DNA from: Perkinsela sp. pyNocScin1
Taxonomy: Eukaryota > Euglenozoa > Kinetoplastea > Prokinetoplastida > Perkinselidae
Length of the DNA stretch: 64,000 bases
Assembly: GCA_964019655.1 (NCBI GenBank)
Contig: CAXHTR010000001.1
Coordinates: forward strand, 682,001 to 746,000
Direction: 5' to 3'
The position numbers and the translations under genes are program-made. Below, in pieces: positions 9,443-18,782 of the stretch. The number at the start of each line of letters is the position of its first letter. Position 1 is the first letter of the stretch. The notes beneath the pieces were generated by a model. It made no database searches. It was given only the letters and a program-made list of their open reading frames with translations, and was not told the DNA's origin.

Positions 9443-10219
9443 TCACCAAATATAAAGCGTTTCATACTGCTCTGCTGTGTCTGTGTACCCCATGAACGTG
9501 TACGCACCTAGAATGTAAATGTGCACATACACTGTCGTGCATGCATCATACTTTTTGCGCAAGACTGGGTCCAAGAGCGCTTCCTCATACGTCAGCTTTG
9601 GCATGCTGTAGTTTTCTACTCGGAGCTCATCTGCGAAAAGCTTCTGAAGCTCCTTCACCCGAGGTTCCATCTCATCGTTCTTCCGCACATGAACATCGAC
9701 GGCGAAGAAATTTTCCTTGCTCTTCTTTGCATTGAACGGGAATTCAGAGTCAATCGCGCAAAAGACCTGTACAAAGTGGTCACGGCCCAGGAAAGCCTTC
9801 GTGTTGGAGCGGCAACACGTTAAGAACGGAATGACCTTGCGAACGTACTGCGCTTTTCTCGCCCCTGGGCGCAGATGATCGTAGTAGTACGCGACCATGT
9901 CGAGACTATCTGCGTAAAAAAAGTCTAGAAAGGCGTGATTGCAGACATAGGGGAGGTAGCCCTCCACCTGAGAAGCGCATGGGCTGTGCCCGTAAAACTT
10001 GCTGATCGGCCCACTTTTATCAGCTGCGACCTTTTCAAAGGCTTCAAACTGCTCTTTTGTTATGGTTTTAGTCTCAAGCAACATCTCGGCATAGCCTCCA
10101 ACAATACATCTGAGTATCTCCTCTATTTCCTTCCGGCTAGCTTCTTCGTTTTGCGGGTCACAAATGAAGAGAAGACCGCCTTTGCCGCTCTGAAATCGCA
10201 CGCAGTCCTTATTTGGCAT
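9443..10219 (-). CDS. unknown family, array member 4
   Basis: A 258-residue protein starting at 10219 (MPNKDCVRFQSGKGG). It keeps all family blocks: LLFICDPQNEEASRKEIEE, LRCIVGGYAE, GYLPYVCNHAF, VIPFLTCCRSNTKAF, EFPFN, AVDVHVRKN, LTYEEALLDPVLRKKY, TTVYVHIYILGAYTFMGY and terminal LYIW. It is first in the direction of transcription. The strict keeping of the C-terminal Trp in members 2-4 suggests the end is functionally important. Function is unknown. Confidence 0.75.
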   Translation of the reverse strand: MPNKDCVRFQSGKGGLLFICDPQNEEASRKEIEEILRCIVGGYAEMLLETKTITKEQFEAFEKVAADKSGPISKFYGHSPCASQVEGYLPYVCNHAFLDFFYADSLDMVAYYYDHLRPGARKAQYVRKVIPFLTCCRSNTKAFLGRDHFVQVFCAIDSEFPFNAKKSKENFFAVDVHVRKNDEMEPRVKELQKLFADELRVENYSMPKLTYEEALLDPVLRKKYDACTTVYVHIYILGAYTFMGYTDTAEQYETLYIW

Positions 10220-10358
10220 GATATTTAAGAGAAAAAATTTAGTGTGGGAAATGCTGCAGAAAAGTGCTTCATTACTACCAAATGTTCATGATAAGATTCT
10301 TGATGAATGTGACGGGTTCTCTCTAGGGGCAGTCATCACGATTTCAATTCAATTTTTT

Positions 10359-11048
10359 TTATTTAAACCTCACACCATCACCTGTGCTGAAATAGCTCTT
10401 TGGGCTTTTTATCCGGTCCTTCGGAACTATCGCCTCTATAACACCTATCTTTGCCTCCTCAAGCTCTATCCGAACGATGCATGGCGGGAGCTCATCGTAG
10501 TAGAGCACCTTCTGCTTAATGATGTTGTACCCAAGCTTCAGCACCCCAAGTCTCCTCGGTAAGTTTGTGAGCGAGTGGATCGAGCAAATCCTGTTATCAG
10601 CCACATTGAGGTAGGTGAGATCCCGCGGGAGCGTATGTAAGCAGAGCGTCCCGCAAATCATGTTCGTCTGCAGATTTATACTCTCTGCGCGGCGCGGCAG
10701 TGCTCTCGTGTCCAAAAATGGCCGCTCGAGTGTGCATTCTTCAATATTCATGAACCGCACACTGGGCGGCAAGTACTCAATTCGGAAGGTCCACGGGTAG
10801 AGGGAGAATCCCCTGTATTCGACGCGCTCGAGCAGCTGGTCTCGTAGGAACAGGCCTATCCAGGGCAGGCTTTCTGGGGACCCACAAATCGGCGATTCCT
10901 CTTTGCCACGGGAGATTTGCTCGAGAACAGCGTCGCCAGCATTACTGAAAAAGACCTGCATGAGCGCCTCTTGGTGGGCTCGGGTTCGCTGAAAATCGTC
11001 CTCTTGGGTGTCTTGGGAAGTGAGAATGAGGATGTCCATGGGATTCAT
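10359..11048 (-). CDS. short LRR protein with YYDELP box
   Basis: A 229-residue member of the short LRR subgroup. The N-terminus (MNPMDILILTSQDTQEDD) is a poor signal peptide compared with relatives, and the C-x-W-x-G-V-x-C cap is degenerate (ICGSPESLPWIGLF). Three or four repeats lead to the subgroup hallmark QKVLYYDELPPCIVRIEL, followed by a charged tail. The hallmark matches the KxxYYGELP box at 13038, 36825 and 38493. It may be losing secretion; the frame is otherwise clean. Confidence 0.68.
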   Translation of the reverse strand: MNPMDILILTSQDTQEDDFQRTRAHQEALMQVFFSNAGDAVLEQISRGKEESPICGSPESLPWIGLFLRDQLLERVEYRGFSLYPWTFRIEYLPPSVRFMNIEECTLERPFLDTRALPRRAESINLQTNMICGTLCLHTLPRDLTYLNVADNRICSIHSLTNLPRRLGVLKLGYNIIKQKVLYYDELPPCIVRIELEEAKIGVIEAIVPKDRIKSPKSYFSTGDGVRFK

Positions 11049-11387
11049 TGAAATTCAACTGAAAGTAAGTAACTGTTTGCGAATTCTATGGGTTCTGTCA
11101 TATGACAACGTGATAAGTGATTGTCAATGCATCACTCAGTATATTGCAGGGGCTCTGTGTGGGTGGCCGCAGCGAGTTTTGAAGGTGGCACTGGAAATCG
11201 GCTGAGTTTCTCGATCAATAACTTACTTTCTTATTACTTATCATACAGATGATAAGTGCCTCAGCTTCATCTTGTTAGGTGTCCCTGAGATATTTGTTTC
11301 TAGTGAAGAGGTGTTGTTGGTCTCTGAGGTCAGGAAAGCCCTGGAAAATAGGTTTCTTAATGTCGTCTATTGCAAGATTTTGGCTAC
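11049..11387. other. intergenic, nothing recognised
   Basis: About 340 bases between an LRR gene and an LRR pseudogene. Short open frames exist on both strands but none shows family motifs or an RNA fold that I can support. Confidence 0.35.
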
Positions 11388-11966
11388 CTATACCTGTACG
11401 CTCAATCTCTCTTTGTGTACATCCGTCGCCAGTACGAAGCATCTGCGTGGAAAAGCGTATCGTGGTATTTCTGGACAAACTTGTGGAATACATCCTGCCG
11501 CTTTGCATTTTCTTTTCGAAATGGCTACAGGCCCGTAGTAGACAATCTGGTCACAGGGCGGATTTCCCACTAGATATAATGCCTCAAGCTTCTCTGGGGG
11601 ACGCGTCGAGAGAGCCCTGTCGCTCACATTGTTGTTCTTGAGATTGAGAACGACAGTACACTCGGGCAGGTGCTGCAGGTCGAATTATCCAAAAAGGTCA
11701 TTATTGAGCATGTAGAGCCCGCGGGGTCGCCGTGGCAACATCCGAGTCACGAGTGTGTAGCGCTGATGCGCATCGATGATAATGACCATCTGCACGCTCG
11801 CTGGCAGAAAATGGACCCTGTAGTTCCCGATGCTGTAGAAGCGCACCCTTACGACAATCCCCTCGCTGCAGATCACATTGCCTATCCACTGGCATGGGTC
11901 TTCCCCTTTTTTGCTCAAAACTTCTTCTTTTCCATACGTGTCTAGAAGCGAAATGACTTCATGCAT
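11388..11966 (-). pseudogene. short LRR gene with in-frame stop
   Basis: Reading from 11966 the frame gives a cap-like CQWIGNVIC, VHFLPASVQMV and one repeat, then a TAA at 11685-11687. The same frame continues past it as FDLQHLPECTVVLNLKNNN and reaches the subgroup box as QIVYYGPVAIS. After this the match fades. The start lacks the normal signal peptide, and a stop lies just upstream in frame. I infer a nonfunctional copy with a lost 5' end and one nonsense codon. Confidence 0.65.
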
Positions 11967-12216
11967 AAGTGTTCTTCAAAGGCCAATCTGCCACACTGAT
12001 ATGGTAGAGAGGAAATGTACGGAGTGCAAACATGCGATTGTGATAAAGCAAAAGAACAAATTTTGTATTGGAACAACGAAAAGAACTGCTGCAAAAGCGA
12101 CTTTTCAAACTTGTCTTTCCCTTTCGTTCAGTACACAAAATCACACAAGCCAATGTCACGCTTGCCTGAGCGACTGAGAACTGCAGCGCAACGTCCGACA
12201 GCGGCAAAACATTGAT

Positions 12217-12939
12217 TTACATGTGCCGTCGGGCGTTGTGTGAAAAATGAACACGCCTGTCCACTTTCTGCCCATCAACTGGGACGACCCGCAGCGACCA
12301 CCGCGACGGCGCATCGAGAATGATGGACTGCAGGCCCTCGGGGAAGCTTGCATTGCTGACGAAAACCTTTGCAATTTCATTTCCCATCAGCTCGATGCAT
12401 TTCATTCTCTCTGGTAGTGCTGTCAAACACGCTGCGCCCTGAATTCTGTTGAATTGCAGGCTGAGGTACTCGAGGGTCTCCGGCAGCACTGTCAGGTCGA
12501 GTGACCCGCGTATGTCGCACTCGGGTGCCTGGATGCACCGCAGCCGCCGCGGCAGGCACCCTGTATTGAGCTCCTTTCCCATTTTGAGGCCGATCACTGC
12601 TATGGTGTCGAGCGTTCTCGGCAGCCAGTTCAGGTCGACGCCATCGAGGGCGATCGGCCGCAGGCCTGCGCCACCGTACCTCCAGTGGATCGCGAAGACT
12701 GCATGGCCTTGGCAGACCACGCCGAACCACTTGCAGATGTTATCGCACTCTTCTGCTGTGGGCTCGATGATGTTCGACATTATGAGAAATTTGCGTTTAT
12801 TTGCCGGGTCCATACTCGGCGAAAAACCAATGAAGTTATCCGTTTGCTGCGCCTGCATGAGGCGCTGTTCCTCATTGAGCGAATAGAAGTCGTTCATGAC
12901 TTCGATTTTGGTTTCTGCGCAAAGGCAAATGTGGAACAT
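12217..12939 (-). CDS. secreted LRR protein
   Basis: A 240-residue protein. I place the start at the ATG at 12939 (MFHICLCAETKIEV) because it resembles the leaders of relatives; the frame extends to 13026 without a better start. The cap reads CKWFGVVC. About five repeats follow, including GSLDLTVLPETLEYLSLQFN, then a basic tail ending RRHM. It lacks the YYGELP box. No anchor is visible. Confidence 0.7.
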   Translation of the reverse strand: MFHICLCAETKIEVMNDFYSLNEEQRLMQAQQTDNFIGFSPSMDPANKRKFLIMSNIIEPTAEECDNICKWFGVVCQGHAVFAIHWRYGGAGLRPIALDGVDLNWLPRTLDTIAVIGLKMGKELNTGCLPRRLRCIQAPECDIRGSLDLTVLPETLEYLSLQFNRIQGAACLTALPERMKCIELMGNEIAKVFVSNASFPEGLQSIILDAPSRWSLRVVPVDGQKVDRRVHFSHNARRHM

Positions 12940-13037
12940 TTTTTTTCGTTTAAAAGGGAATATTGCACTATCAATCAAAAAGTCTGCACCCATTGACCAG
13001 AATTCATCACATTGACACGCTTTCACTTATGCCTAGG

Positions 13038-13724
13038 CTAAAGGCATAACTGAACCACTCGGTCCCGCCCCAAATGCGGGAATACCTCCCCGACGCGCAC
13101 TTCCTGGCTCTTATCGATCGGCTTCGCCGCTCGAATGTCGCAGCCCATCAGCGAGACAAACAGCAGCCCCTTCGGCAGGTTTCCGTAGTACAGTGTCCGC
13201 TGCGAAATGCGATTGTACGTGAGCTTCAGCTCCACAAGCGTCTGCGGCAGCCGCGTGAGGTTGATGGGCCCTGTGAACTGGTTCGTCGAGACGTCGAGCG
13301 TTTCGAGCGCTGCTGGTAGCACTGTGAGGTCGAGCCTCCCGTAGAGCTGGTTGTGGCTGATGTCAACAGCTCTTGCAGCGGCCGGGAGCTGCCGCATTGG
13401 GAATTTGTACTTTTGGATGCAGTCCGTCATGACAAATGTCCCGACTGTGTTTGGCAGGAACTCTGGGCGGAAGAGCTGCCGTATGCTTTGCAGGATGACC
13501 TTGCGGAGGACGCCGCCGGTGCATTCCGTGGAGAACACTGCGAGCGTCGTTGGCCGAGATTCGTACCACTGGCACACGTCGCGCTGTCGTGGACTTCCTG
13601 CGACCGTTTCCATGACGTGGGTCGAGATTCCCTCTGTGAAAAGCTCCATGAGGTGATTTTGGTACTCTTGTACGAGTTGAATGTCAGCTGCAGTGAAGAA
13701 GAGCGTCGCAACGAGAGTGAGCAT
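13038..13724 (-). CDS. short secreted LRR protein with YYGNLP box
   Basis: A 228-residue protein with the ATG at 13724 and a clear leader (MLTLVATLFFTAAD). The helix motif QNHLMELFTEG follows, then a degenerate cap around CQWYESR. Repeats include GRLDLTVLPAALETLDVSTN and GPINLTRLPQTLVELKLTYN. The subgroup hallmark is SQRTLYYGNLPKGLLFVSL, followed by a short tail. Same strand as both neighbours. Probably secreted; ligand unknown. Confidence 0.78.
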   Translation of the reverse strand: MLTLVATLFFTAADIQLVQEYQNHLMELFTEGISTHVMETVAGSPRQRDVCQWYESRPTTLAVFSTECTGGVLRKVILQSIRQLFRPEFLPNTVGTFVMTDCIQKYKFPMRQLPAAARAVDISHNQLYGRLDLTVLPAALETLDVSTNQFTGPINLTRLPQTLVELKLTYNRISQRTLYYGNLPKGLLFVSLMGCDIRAAKPIDKSQEVRVGEVFPHLGRDRVVQLCL

Positions 13725-13926
13725 GAAAAAATTTTAAAAAGGAAAAATTTTGACATTTTAATGGGCCTTTCTTGGATGGCCACAGAGCGCCATTATTTCT
13801 TTCCTCTCGGACTGCGTTACCTTGGATTAAACCCACATCCAACTCACATGAGTTGAAATCTACAATCTTCAACTGACCCATAACGCCCTACGCGCTACTT
13901 CCATCAGAACTACACTACAGATTCTT

Positions 13927-15276
13927 CTACAGGATCACCAAAACATCCTCTGGCACATTCAGCGCTTCTTCAACTTCATTGTGCAGAAAATTTATTTGCA
14001 TGAGGCTCTCAGGGCAATCAGATAGATCAATCTTCCCTCTAAAATGATTCTTGGACGCATTTATGGACTCAAGATCCTCTGGCAGGCTACTGAGGTCTGG
14101 CTCCCCGACAAAGTTGTTGCTTCGTATGTCGAGGACCTCGAGCGATTCTGGTAGGGTCGTAAAATCGAAGTCCCCTGAAAAATTGTTTTCTGCCATATCA
14201 AGGATTGCCAGTGTATGCGGCATATCGCATGTCTGCACTGATCCGATAAAATGGTTCCCACGGATTCTGAGCTCTTGTAGACGCCGACTGACGTGCGCGA
14301 AAGCGAATGAGCCGGTATGTTCACAGAATGCGATTTTGATCTGTAAAATGTCCGCTGGCCATTCTGCTGGTTCAACATCGCCCCCGACGGGAACGCCGGG
14401 AAGTGACAGGACTTTGACACTTTGTGGGAGTTGTGCATAGTCAAAGCCTTTGATGGGGTTATCCTTCATGTACAGTTCTTTCAAAGTCTTTGGAAATGAC
14501 GCAGTGGCGATATTACGGAACCTGTTCGCGCCAATGTCGAAATCTATCAGTTGACAGGCAGATCCAGTAAAGTCTACTTCCCCGTCGAGGTCATTGCCAC
14601 TGAGATTGATGAGCGTGAGCGCTGCCTTGAGCTTTCCAAAGTCGATAGTTCCCCTAAACTTGTTTTCATACACTGAGAGGCTGCGCAAAGTCTCTGGGAG
14701 GTCACTGACGTCGAGTGTTCCCTCAAAATGATTCTTCCCACAAGAGAAAACTTCAATATTGGGTGGTAATGCACGGAGATCAATTGTCCCAGTCATTTTG
14801 TTCGCCATGGCGTCAATCTCAGTAAGTGTTCGTGGAAATTCGGACAAATTCAGTGTTCCCTTCATAAAATTGCCTCGGAAAGAGAGCGAGAGGAGTTTTT
14901 GTGGCAATAAACGAGCGCTCAGTGTCCCTTCAATCGCAGTGGAGTCAAAGGCCAGGTGCTTGACACTGTCTGGGAAAAACGCGAAGTTGATGGATCCGCC
15001 GAATTTGAGATTTTCATTATCCAGAGGGTTCGAACATGCGAGGGCAGTGACTTCTCCGTTTTCGTTAAAGTCGAAAAGCGGCCAGTCTGCGATATCAAGG
15101 TAGTTACCAGCGTCATCAATGATTTCCCACTTGTTGACTATATTCTCAAATGCAATTTCCATCTTGGCCTGATCAGACAGGAGCGCAGGGTCAAGACGGC
15201 TGAGATGGCTGTCATCAGATGCGGCGAAGAAAATCGAGTACATTTGAATGATTATCGAGGCGTAAATGAATTTCAT
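13927..15276 (-). CDS. long secreted LRR protein
   Basis: A 449-residue protein with the ATG at 15276; a second possible start at 15243 (MYSIFFAASDD) fits the family leader better. The motif HLSRLDPALLSDQAKMEIAF is intact and nearly identical to the one in the gene at 44125. The cysteine cap is absent, replaced by a DWPLFDFNENGEVT segment as in the long gene at 44125 and the pseudogene at 2235. About fifteen 23-residue repeats follow to the end. No C-terminal anchor. Confidence 0.82.
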   Translation of the reverse strand: MKFIYASIIIQMYSIFFAASDDSHLSRLDPALLSDQAKMEIAFENIVNKWEIIDDAGNYLDIADWPLFDFNENGEVTALACSNPLDNENLKFGGSINFAFFPDSVKHLAFDSTAIEGTLSARLLPQKLLSLSFRGNFMKGTLNLSEFPRTLTEIDAMANKMTGTIDLRALPPNIEVFSCGKNHFEGTLDVSDLPETLRSLSVYENKFRGTIDFGKLKAALTLINLSGNDLDGEVDFTGSACQLIDFDIGANRFRNIATASFPKTLKELYMKDNPIKGFDYAQLPQSVKVLSLPGVPVGGDVEPAEWPADILQIKIAFCEHTGSFAFAHVSRRLQELRIRGNHFIGSVQTCDMPHTLAILDMAENNFSGDFDFTTLPESLEVLDIRSNNFVGEPDLSSLPEDLESINASKNHFRGKIDLSDCPESLMQINFLHNEVEEALNVPEDVLVIL

Positions 15277-15468
15277 CTTTGGAGACAGCGCCGGGGGCTG
15301 CAGGAGCTGATTTATGTCTCACATTCAAAAAAATTTGGAGGAGAATAGACCCACTCTATGACCTCCCGACGCTTAGGAGGTGGCCATGCAATTTCTGTGT
15401 TCTTGATTCTTCAGCCCATTGACTTTTCATTATCGAATGCGTAAAATTGGCAGCATTGCCCACCAGCT

Positions 15469-16170
15469 TCAATATTTTATATTTTTCGTTGTCCATGGCT
15501 TGCCCTCGAGGTCGACCACGTGCAGGTCATTTCCCTGCAGGTTAAACTGACCGTAGCGCATGACCTCGCCCACAACGACTTCCCCGCTAAACTTATTGTT
15601 CTCAAGGAATAGAATACCGAGCGAGGCTGGAAGGTCCACGAGGCGTAAACTCCCGCTGAGCTGGTTGCTGTTGAGGCTGATTGCCCGGATGTTCTCTGGC
15701 AAACAAGATAAGTCGATGCTGCCCTCGAGGCGGTTCCCTGCCGCTCTGAAATCGAGCAAGGCTGGAGGTAGAGAGGTCAGGTCCACCGTCCCCGTAAGCT
15801 TGTTGAACTCGGCGCGGAAGAAGCGCAGGCTCGGAGGTAGCGCCGACCAGACAACTTCTCCTTCGAGGCTGTTCCAAGCGATGTCAAACATGGTGATCTT
15901 CGGCGGAAAGTGCGTCATAGTGATGGTCCCGCCACCGCGAAAGTACGGCTTTAAGTTCGTGCTCCAGACGATTTGCTCGACTGGCGCGCCTGGCTTCGCC
16001 ACAATACCGTCCCATGCGTCGTATGCTTTGAAGTCGCCATCGGCTGTTTTGAAGCGAGTAGTATCGGAAATTTCAGCGACCATGATCTCGAGAATGATCT
16101 GGTCGGAGAGGGAGCATGCGTCGACGCGACTCAGTCCGATATCAGCAGTCAGAAGGAGGCGCATGAGCAT
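15469..16170 (-). CDS. secreted LRR protein
   Basis: A 233-residue protein starting at 16170 (MLMRLLLTADIGLSRVDA). An upstream in-frame ATG at 16248 would add 26 residues before the leader, so the inner start is preferred. The family motif is SRVDACSLSDQIILEIMV. The cap region reads DAWDGIVAKPGAPVEQI without cysteines. Six or so repeats include GTVDLTSLPPALLDFRAAGN and GSIDLSCLPENIRAISLNSN. It ends after a VVDLEGKPWTTKN segment resembling the VVDENG tail of the gene at 389. Confidence 0.78.
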   Translation of the reverse strand: MLMRLLLTADIGLSRVDACSLSDQIILEIMVAEISDTTRFKTADGDFKAYDAWDGIVAKPGAPVEQIVWSTNLKPYFRGGGTITMTHFPPKITMFDIAWNSLEGEVVWSALPPSLRFFRAEFNKLTGTVDLTSLPPALLDFRAAGNRLEGSIDLSCLPENIRAISLNSNQLSGSLRLVDLPASLGILFLENNKFSGEVVVGEVMRYGQFNLQGNDLHVVDLEGKPWTTKNIKY

Positions 16171-16601
16171 TGTAGTGGGAAGATGAAAAGCACGAGATGA
16201 GGTTGAGATGAACCCAGGATAGGAATTGAAAGAACTTTTTTCAGACATTCAGGTGAATAATCAGAAAAGTATGACTTGTTCTTCAAATTGCGATCTTGCA
16301 ATATCTTTCCATCATTGTATGTATCCATAGCCCTGAAGCGATGTCTTTCTACATGAATCGATTGCATTTTCTCACACTTTTAAAAATTGATTGTCACCCA
16401 CGTAGGTAGTTTGTGTTTTATGATCGAAGCAATCTACGAGCACCTTGACATTCATAGTAGCTTTCGAGATGAGAGTACCTCTGCTTTCGTTGACAGTGCC
16501 AAAAAATTGCATTTCTTCTAAAAAGTGAAATGTAGCGAATACAGACTGAAAATAGCGAATTCGAACATCCACGAAAAAGCAGCCCAATCGCTTGCAAAAA
16601 T
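16171..16601. other. flanks of the LRR gene at 15469, nothing recognised
   Basis: Upstream of the start at 16170 the frame stays open to 16248. The rest of the stretch to 16601 holds only short open frames without family motifs. Confidence 0.35.
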
Positions 16602-17324
16602 TCATATTCGTCGCCTGTGCCCAGCATCAAAGCGCACAGACGGGTGTCCATTCACGACGCCGTTCGCATCAACGAGCTTCTGAATATTATTCCGCATGAG
16701 GCTTACGCACGTTGTGGCCTTTGGCAGGTTCGAAATATCGACCCCCTCCTGAAAGATCTTGTTTTTGCTGAGGTTGAGTGACGTCAGGCCCTCCGGGAGC
16801 GCAGACAGGTCGATCGGAGCCTCAATGTGGTTGTCTGGGATCGCAAAGACCTCCAAGTTCGGCGGCAGGGTACGCAGGTCGATTGTCCCGTGGAAAAGAT
16901 TCCCACCAAGCTGCATCTCTACCAGCGCGTGCGGCAGCGCCGCTGTGTCGATGCTGCCCATGAGCTTCTGCCAGCGTATGTCGAAGTCTGTCACGAGCTG
17001 CGGGATCCACTGCAGGTTTATCGTGCCCCCCATGAAGCTCTCGAGCGGCGTTCGCTTCGCCCAGCTGATGATCTCGACGCGCCCGTCACCGCCGCAGCTG
17101 ACTTCGAACCAGTCGCAGACCTCATCATACGTCTCAGTGGGCCGGCAGAGGAGCCTCTCGAGGCAGCGGACCGGCCGAATGAAGTGGTCCTGGCACACAA
17201 AATCAGCGATGAGGTGCTCCATCAGCATCTGATCAGTCATTGTGATAGCGCTGACCTTGCCGAGAGAGCTTCGGCGGCGATCACTGCAGTGTATGAAAAT
17301 AACGTTGAGTATTTGTATCATCAT
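16602..17324 (-). CDS. secreted LRR protein
   Basis: A 240-residue protein. The tandem ATG codons at 17322-17324 and 17319-17321 open the leader (MMIQILNVIFIHC). The longer frame reaching 17582 would overlap the neighbouring gene and is rejected. The motif is SLGKVSAITMTDQMLMEHLI, and the cap CDWFEVSCGGDGRVEIISW. Five repeats follow, for example GTIDLRTLPPNLEVFAIPDN. The tail includes LVDANGVVNG, similar to other members. No anchor. Confidence 0.77.
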   Translation of the reverse strand: MMIQILNVIFIHCSDRRRSSLGKVSAITMTDQMLMEHLIADFVCQDHFIRPVRCLERLLCRPTETYDEVCDWFEVSCGGDGRVEIISWAKRTPLESFMGGTINLQWIPQLVTDFDIRWQKLMGSIDTAALPHALVEMQLGGNLFHGTIDLRTLPPNLEVFAIPDNHIEAPIDLSALPEGLTSLNLSKNKIFQEGVDISNLPKATTCVSLMRNNIQKLVDANGVVNGHPSVRFDAGHRRRI

Positions 17325-17412
17325 TTGGGCAATTATTACTCGAAACTCAGTAAAAAGCTGAGAAGAGGGCAATGTCATACCTTTGCGATTCTTTAATTGC
17401 AATACGACAGAA

Positions 17413-18465
17413 TTACAAGAAAAGCGGCAGAAGGAAAGCAAAGACGGCCATGGCGAAACGCACTGCTGGATAGAACTGCCGCCGCACCCACTCGACCCAG
17501 GACACGGCCCATGCAAGATTTTCTTCTGCGAACAAATGTGACCCGCCGATATTTTCTTCCCCAGGCTCACTGTCCCCGACATCGACCACGGAAATGCCAG
17601 CGAGGTCCTCCTGACTGAAAACCGATGACTCCTCGGCGTAGTAAAAGTTCACGCCGTTGAGATTGAGTGGGACTGCGTTCTTCACCTGCGGTTCCTGCTC
17701 CATCTGGTTGCGCGAGAGGTCGAGGATCTTGAGCTGCTGCGGCAGGTGCGTCACTGTTTTGAGCTCGGTAAAGGCATTGCACGAGACGTTGAGGCTCTCG
17801 AGGGTCGCAGGTAGCTCGTCGACGTCCAGTGCTCCTCCAAAACCGTTGACGGAGATGTCCATGATGCGAAGCGACGCTGGGAGGCGCCGAAGATCAACGC
17901 TGCCATCAAAACGGTTCTCATTGAGGTGCAGAAAGCGGAGCTTTGGCGGAAGACGAGTGAAGCACACAGGCCCGCGAAAATTGTTCGAGGAGAGGTCCAA
18001 GTGCGTGAGATCTTCGGGGAGGGCCGTGAAGTCGAGCTCCCCTTCAAAAGCGTTATGGCCGAGGTGGAGCTCGAGGAGGCACGGTGGGAGCACTGTGAGA
18101 TTCAGAGAGCGCTCAAAGGTGTTGTTGCTGAGAAAAATGACTTGCAGCCCCCGCGGCAGGCGGGAGCAGTCCAAAGTTCCGCTGAGAGTGTGGTCGCGAT
18201 TGCTCAAATCGAGCCACCGCACGTGCGGCGGGAGGTCGTCGAGCGATATCGTACCCTCGAGCCAGTCCATGCCTGCAAAGGCTACTGATGTGACGTTCCC
18301 ACTCGAGTCACAGAGAACGCCGGGCCACGCACAGGTGTCAGTAAAATGGCCATCGGCTTCAAAATTGGATCGAAAGTTTTGGTGCAAATTGTCGATCAAG
18401 TGTTCCATTGCCCTTTGGTCTGTGGATCTGTGCGGTGCAGCAGCGCAGAATGATATGAAGAACAT
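17413..18465 (-). CDS. LRR protein with C-terminal membrane anchor
   Basis: A 350-residue protein with leader MFFISFCAAAPHRS at 18465, motif STDQRAMEHLID and cap CAWPGVLCDSSGNVTSV. About eight regular repeats follow (residues 70-255), then an acidic spacer. A C-terminal hydrophobic stretch (FAMAVFAFLLPLFL) follows a basic WVRRQFYP. The end could be a membrane segment or a GPI-attachment signal. The next two genes upstream share this anchored layout, forming a subcluster of three likely surface LRR proteins. Confidence 0.82.
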   Translation of the reverse strand: MFFISFCAAAPHRSTDQRAMEHLIDNLHQNFRSNFEADGHFTDTCAWPGVLCDSSGNVTSVAFAGMDWLEGTISLDDLPPHVRWLDLSNRDHTLSGTLDCSRLPRGLQVIFLSNNTFERSLNLTVLPPCLLELHLGHNAFEGELDFTALPEDLTHLDLSSNNFRGPVCFTRLPPKLRFLHLNENRFDGSVDLRRLPASLRIMDISVNGFGGALDVDELPATLESLNVSCNAFTELKTVTHLPQQLKILDLSRNQMEQEPQVKNAVPLNLNGVNFYYAEESSVFSQEDLAGISVVDVGDSEPGEENIGGSHLFAEENLAWAVSWVEWVRRQFYPAVRFAMAVFAFLLPLFL

Positions 18466-18782
18466 TGGATTGGCGCAAAAATGATATGCAGAAAATCTGT
18501 TTAATCAGGCCTTTTGGATAATTTTGAGATAGGTCCTTATGAAAAGCTTACACGTTCGATCGCTGTTTAAAGTGAGCGTTTTCACTCAAAAAGACAGCTA
18601 CGTGGGCCCAATAGAGACATAAGCGTCTATGCGCACTGATCGATACGATTTTCCAAAGAATTTAAGTGAATGAATCCTACGCATTGTTTGCTACCATTTT
18701 GACCCGATGAATACGATTCACAAGATCAGTGGTGCTCAAACCTTTATAGGAACCTTTTTCATAGGGAAAACACTATTTGACG
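18466..18782. other. intergenic, nothing recognised
   Basis: A 317-base AT-rich spacer between two anchored LRR genes. No motif or RNA gene seen. Confidence 0.4.

Noticed and set aside
15025-15040. GGTTCGAA-like stretch as a tRNA T-loop
   Set aside because: It is inside an LRR coding sequence and no acceptor or anticodon arms fold around it.
16602-17582. Extended N-terminus of the LRR gene to 17582
   Set aside because: The extra 86 residues overlap the adjacent gene and lack LRR or leader features; the ATG pair at 17319-17324 starts a proper signal peptide.
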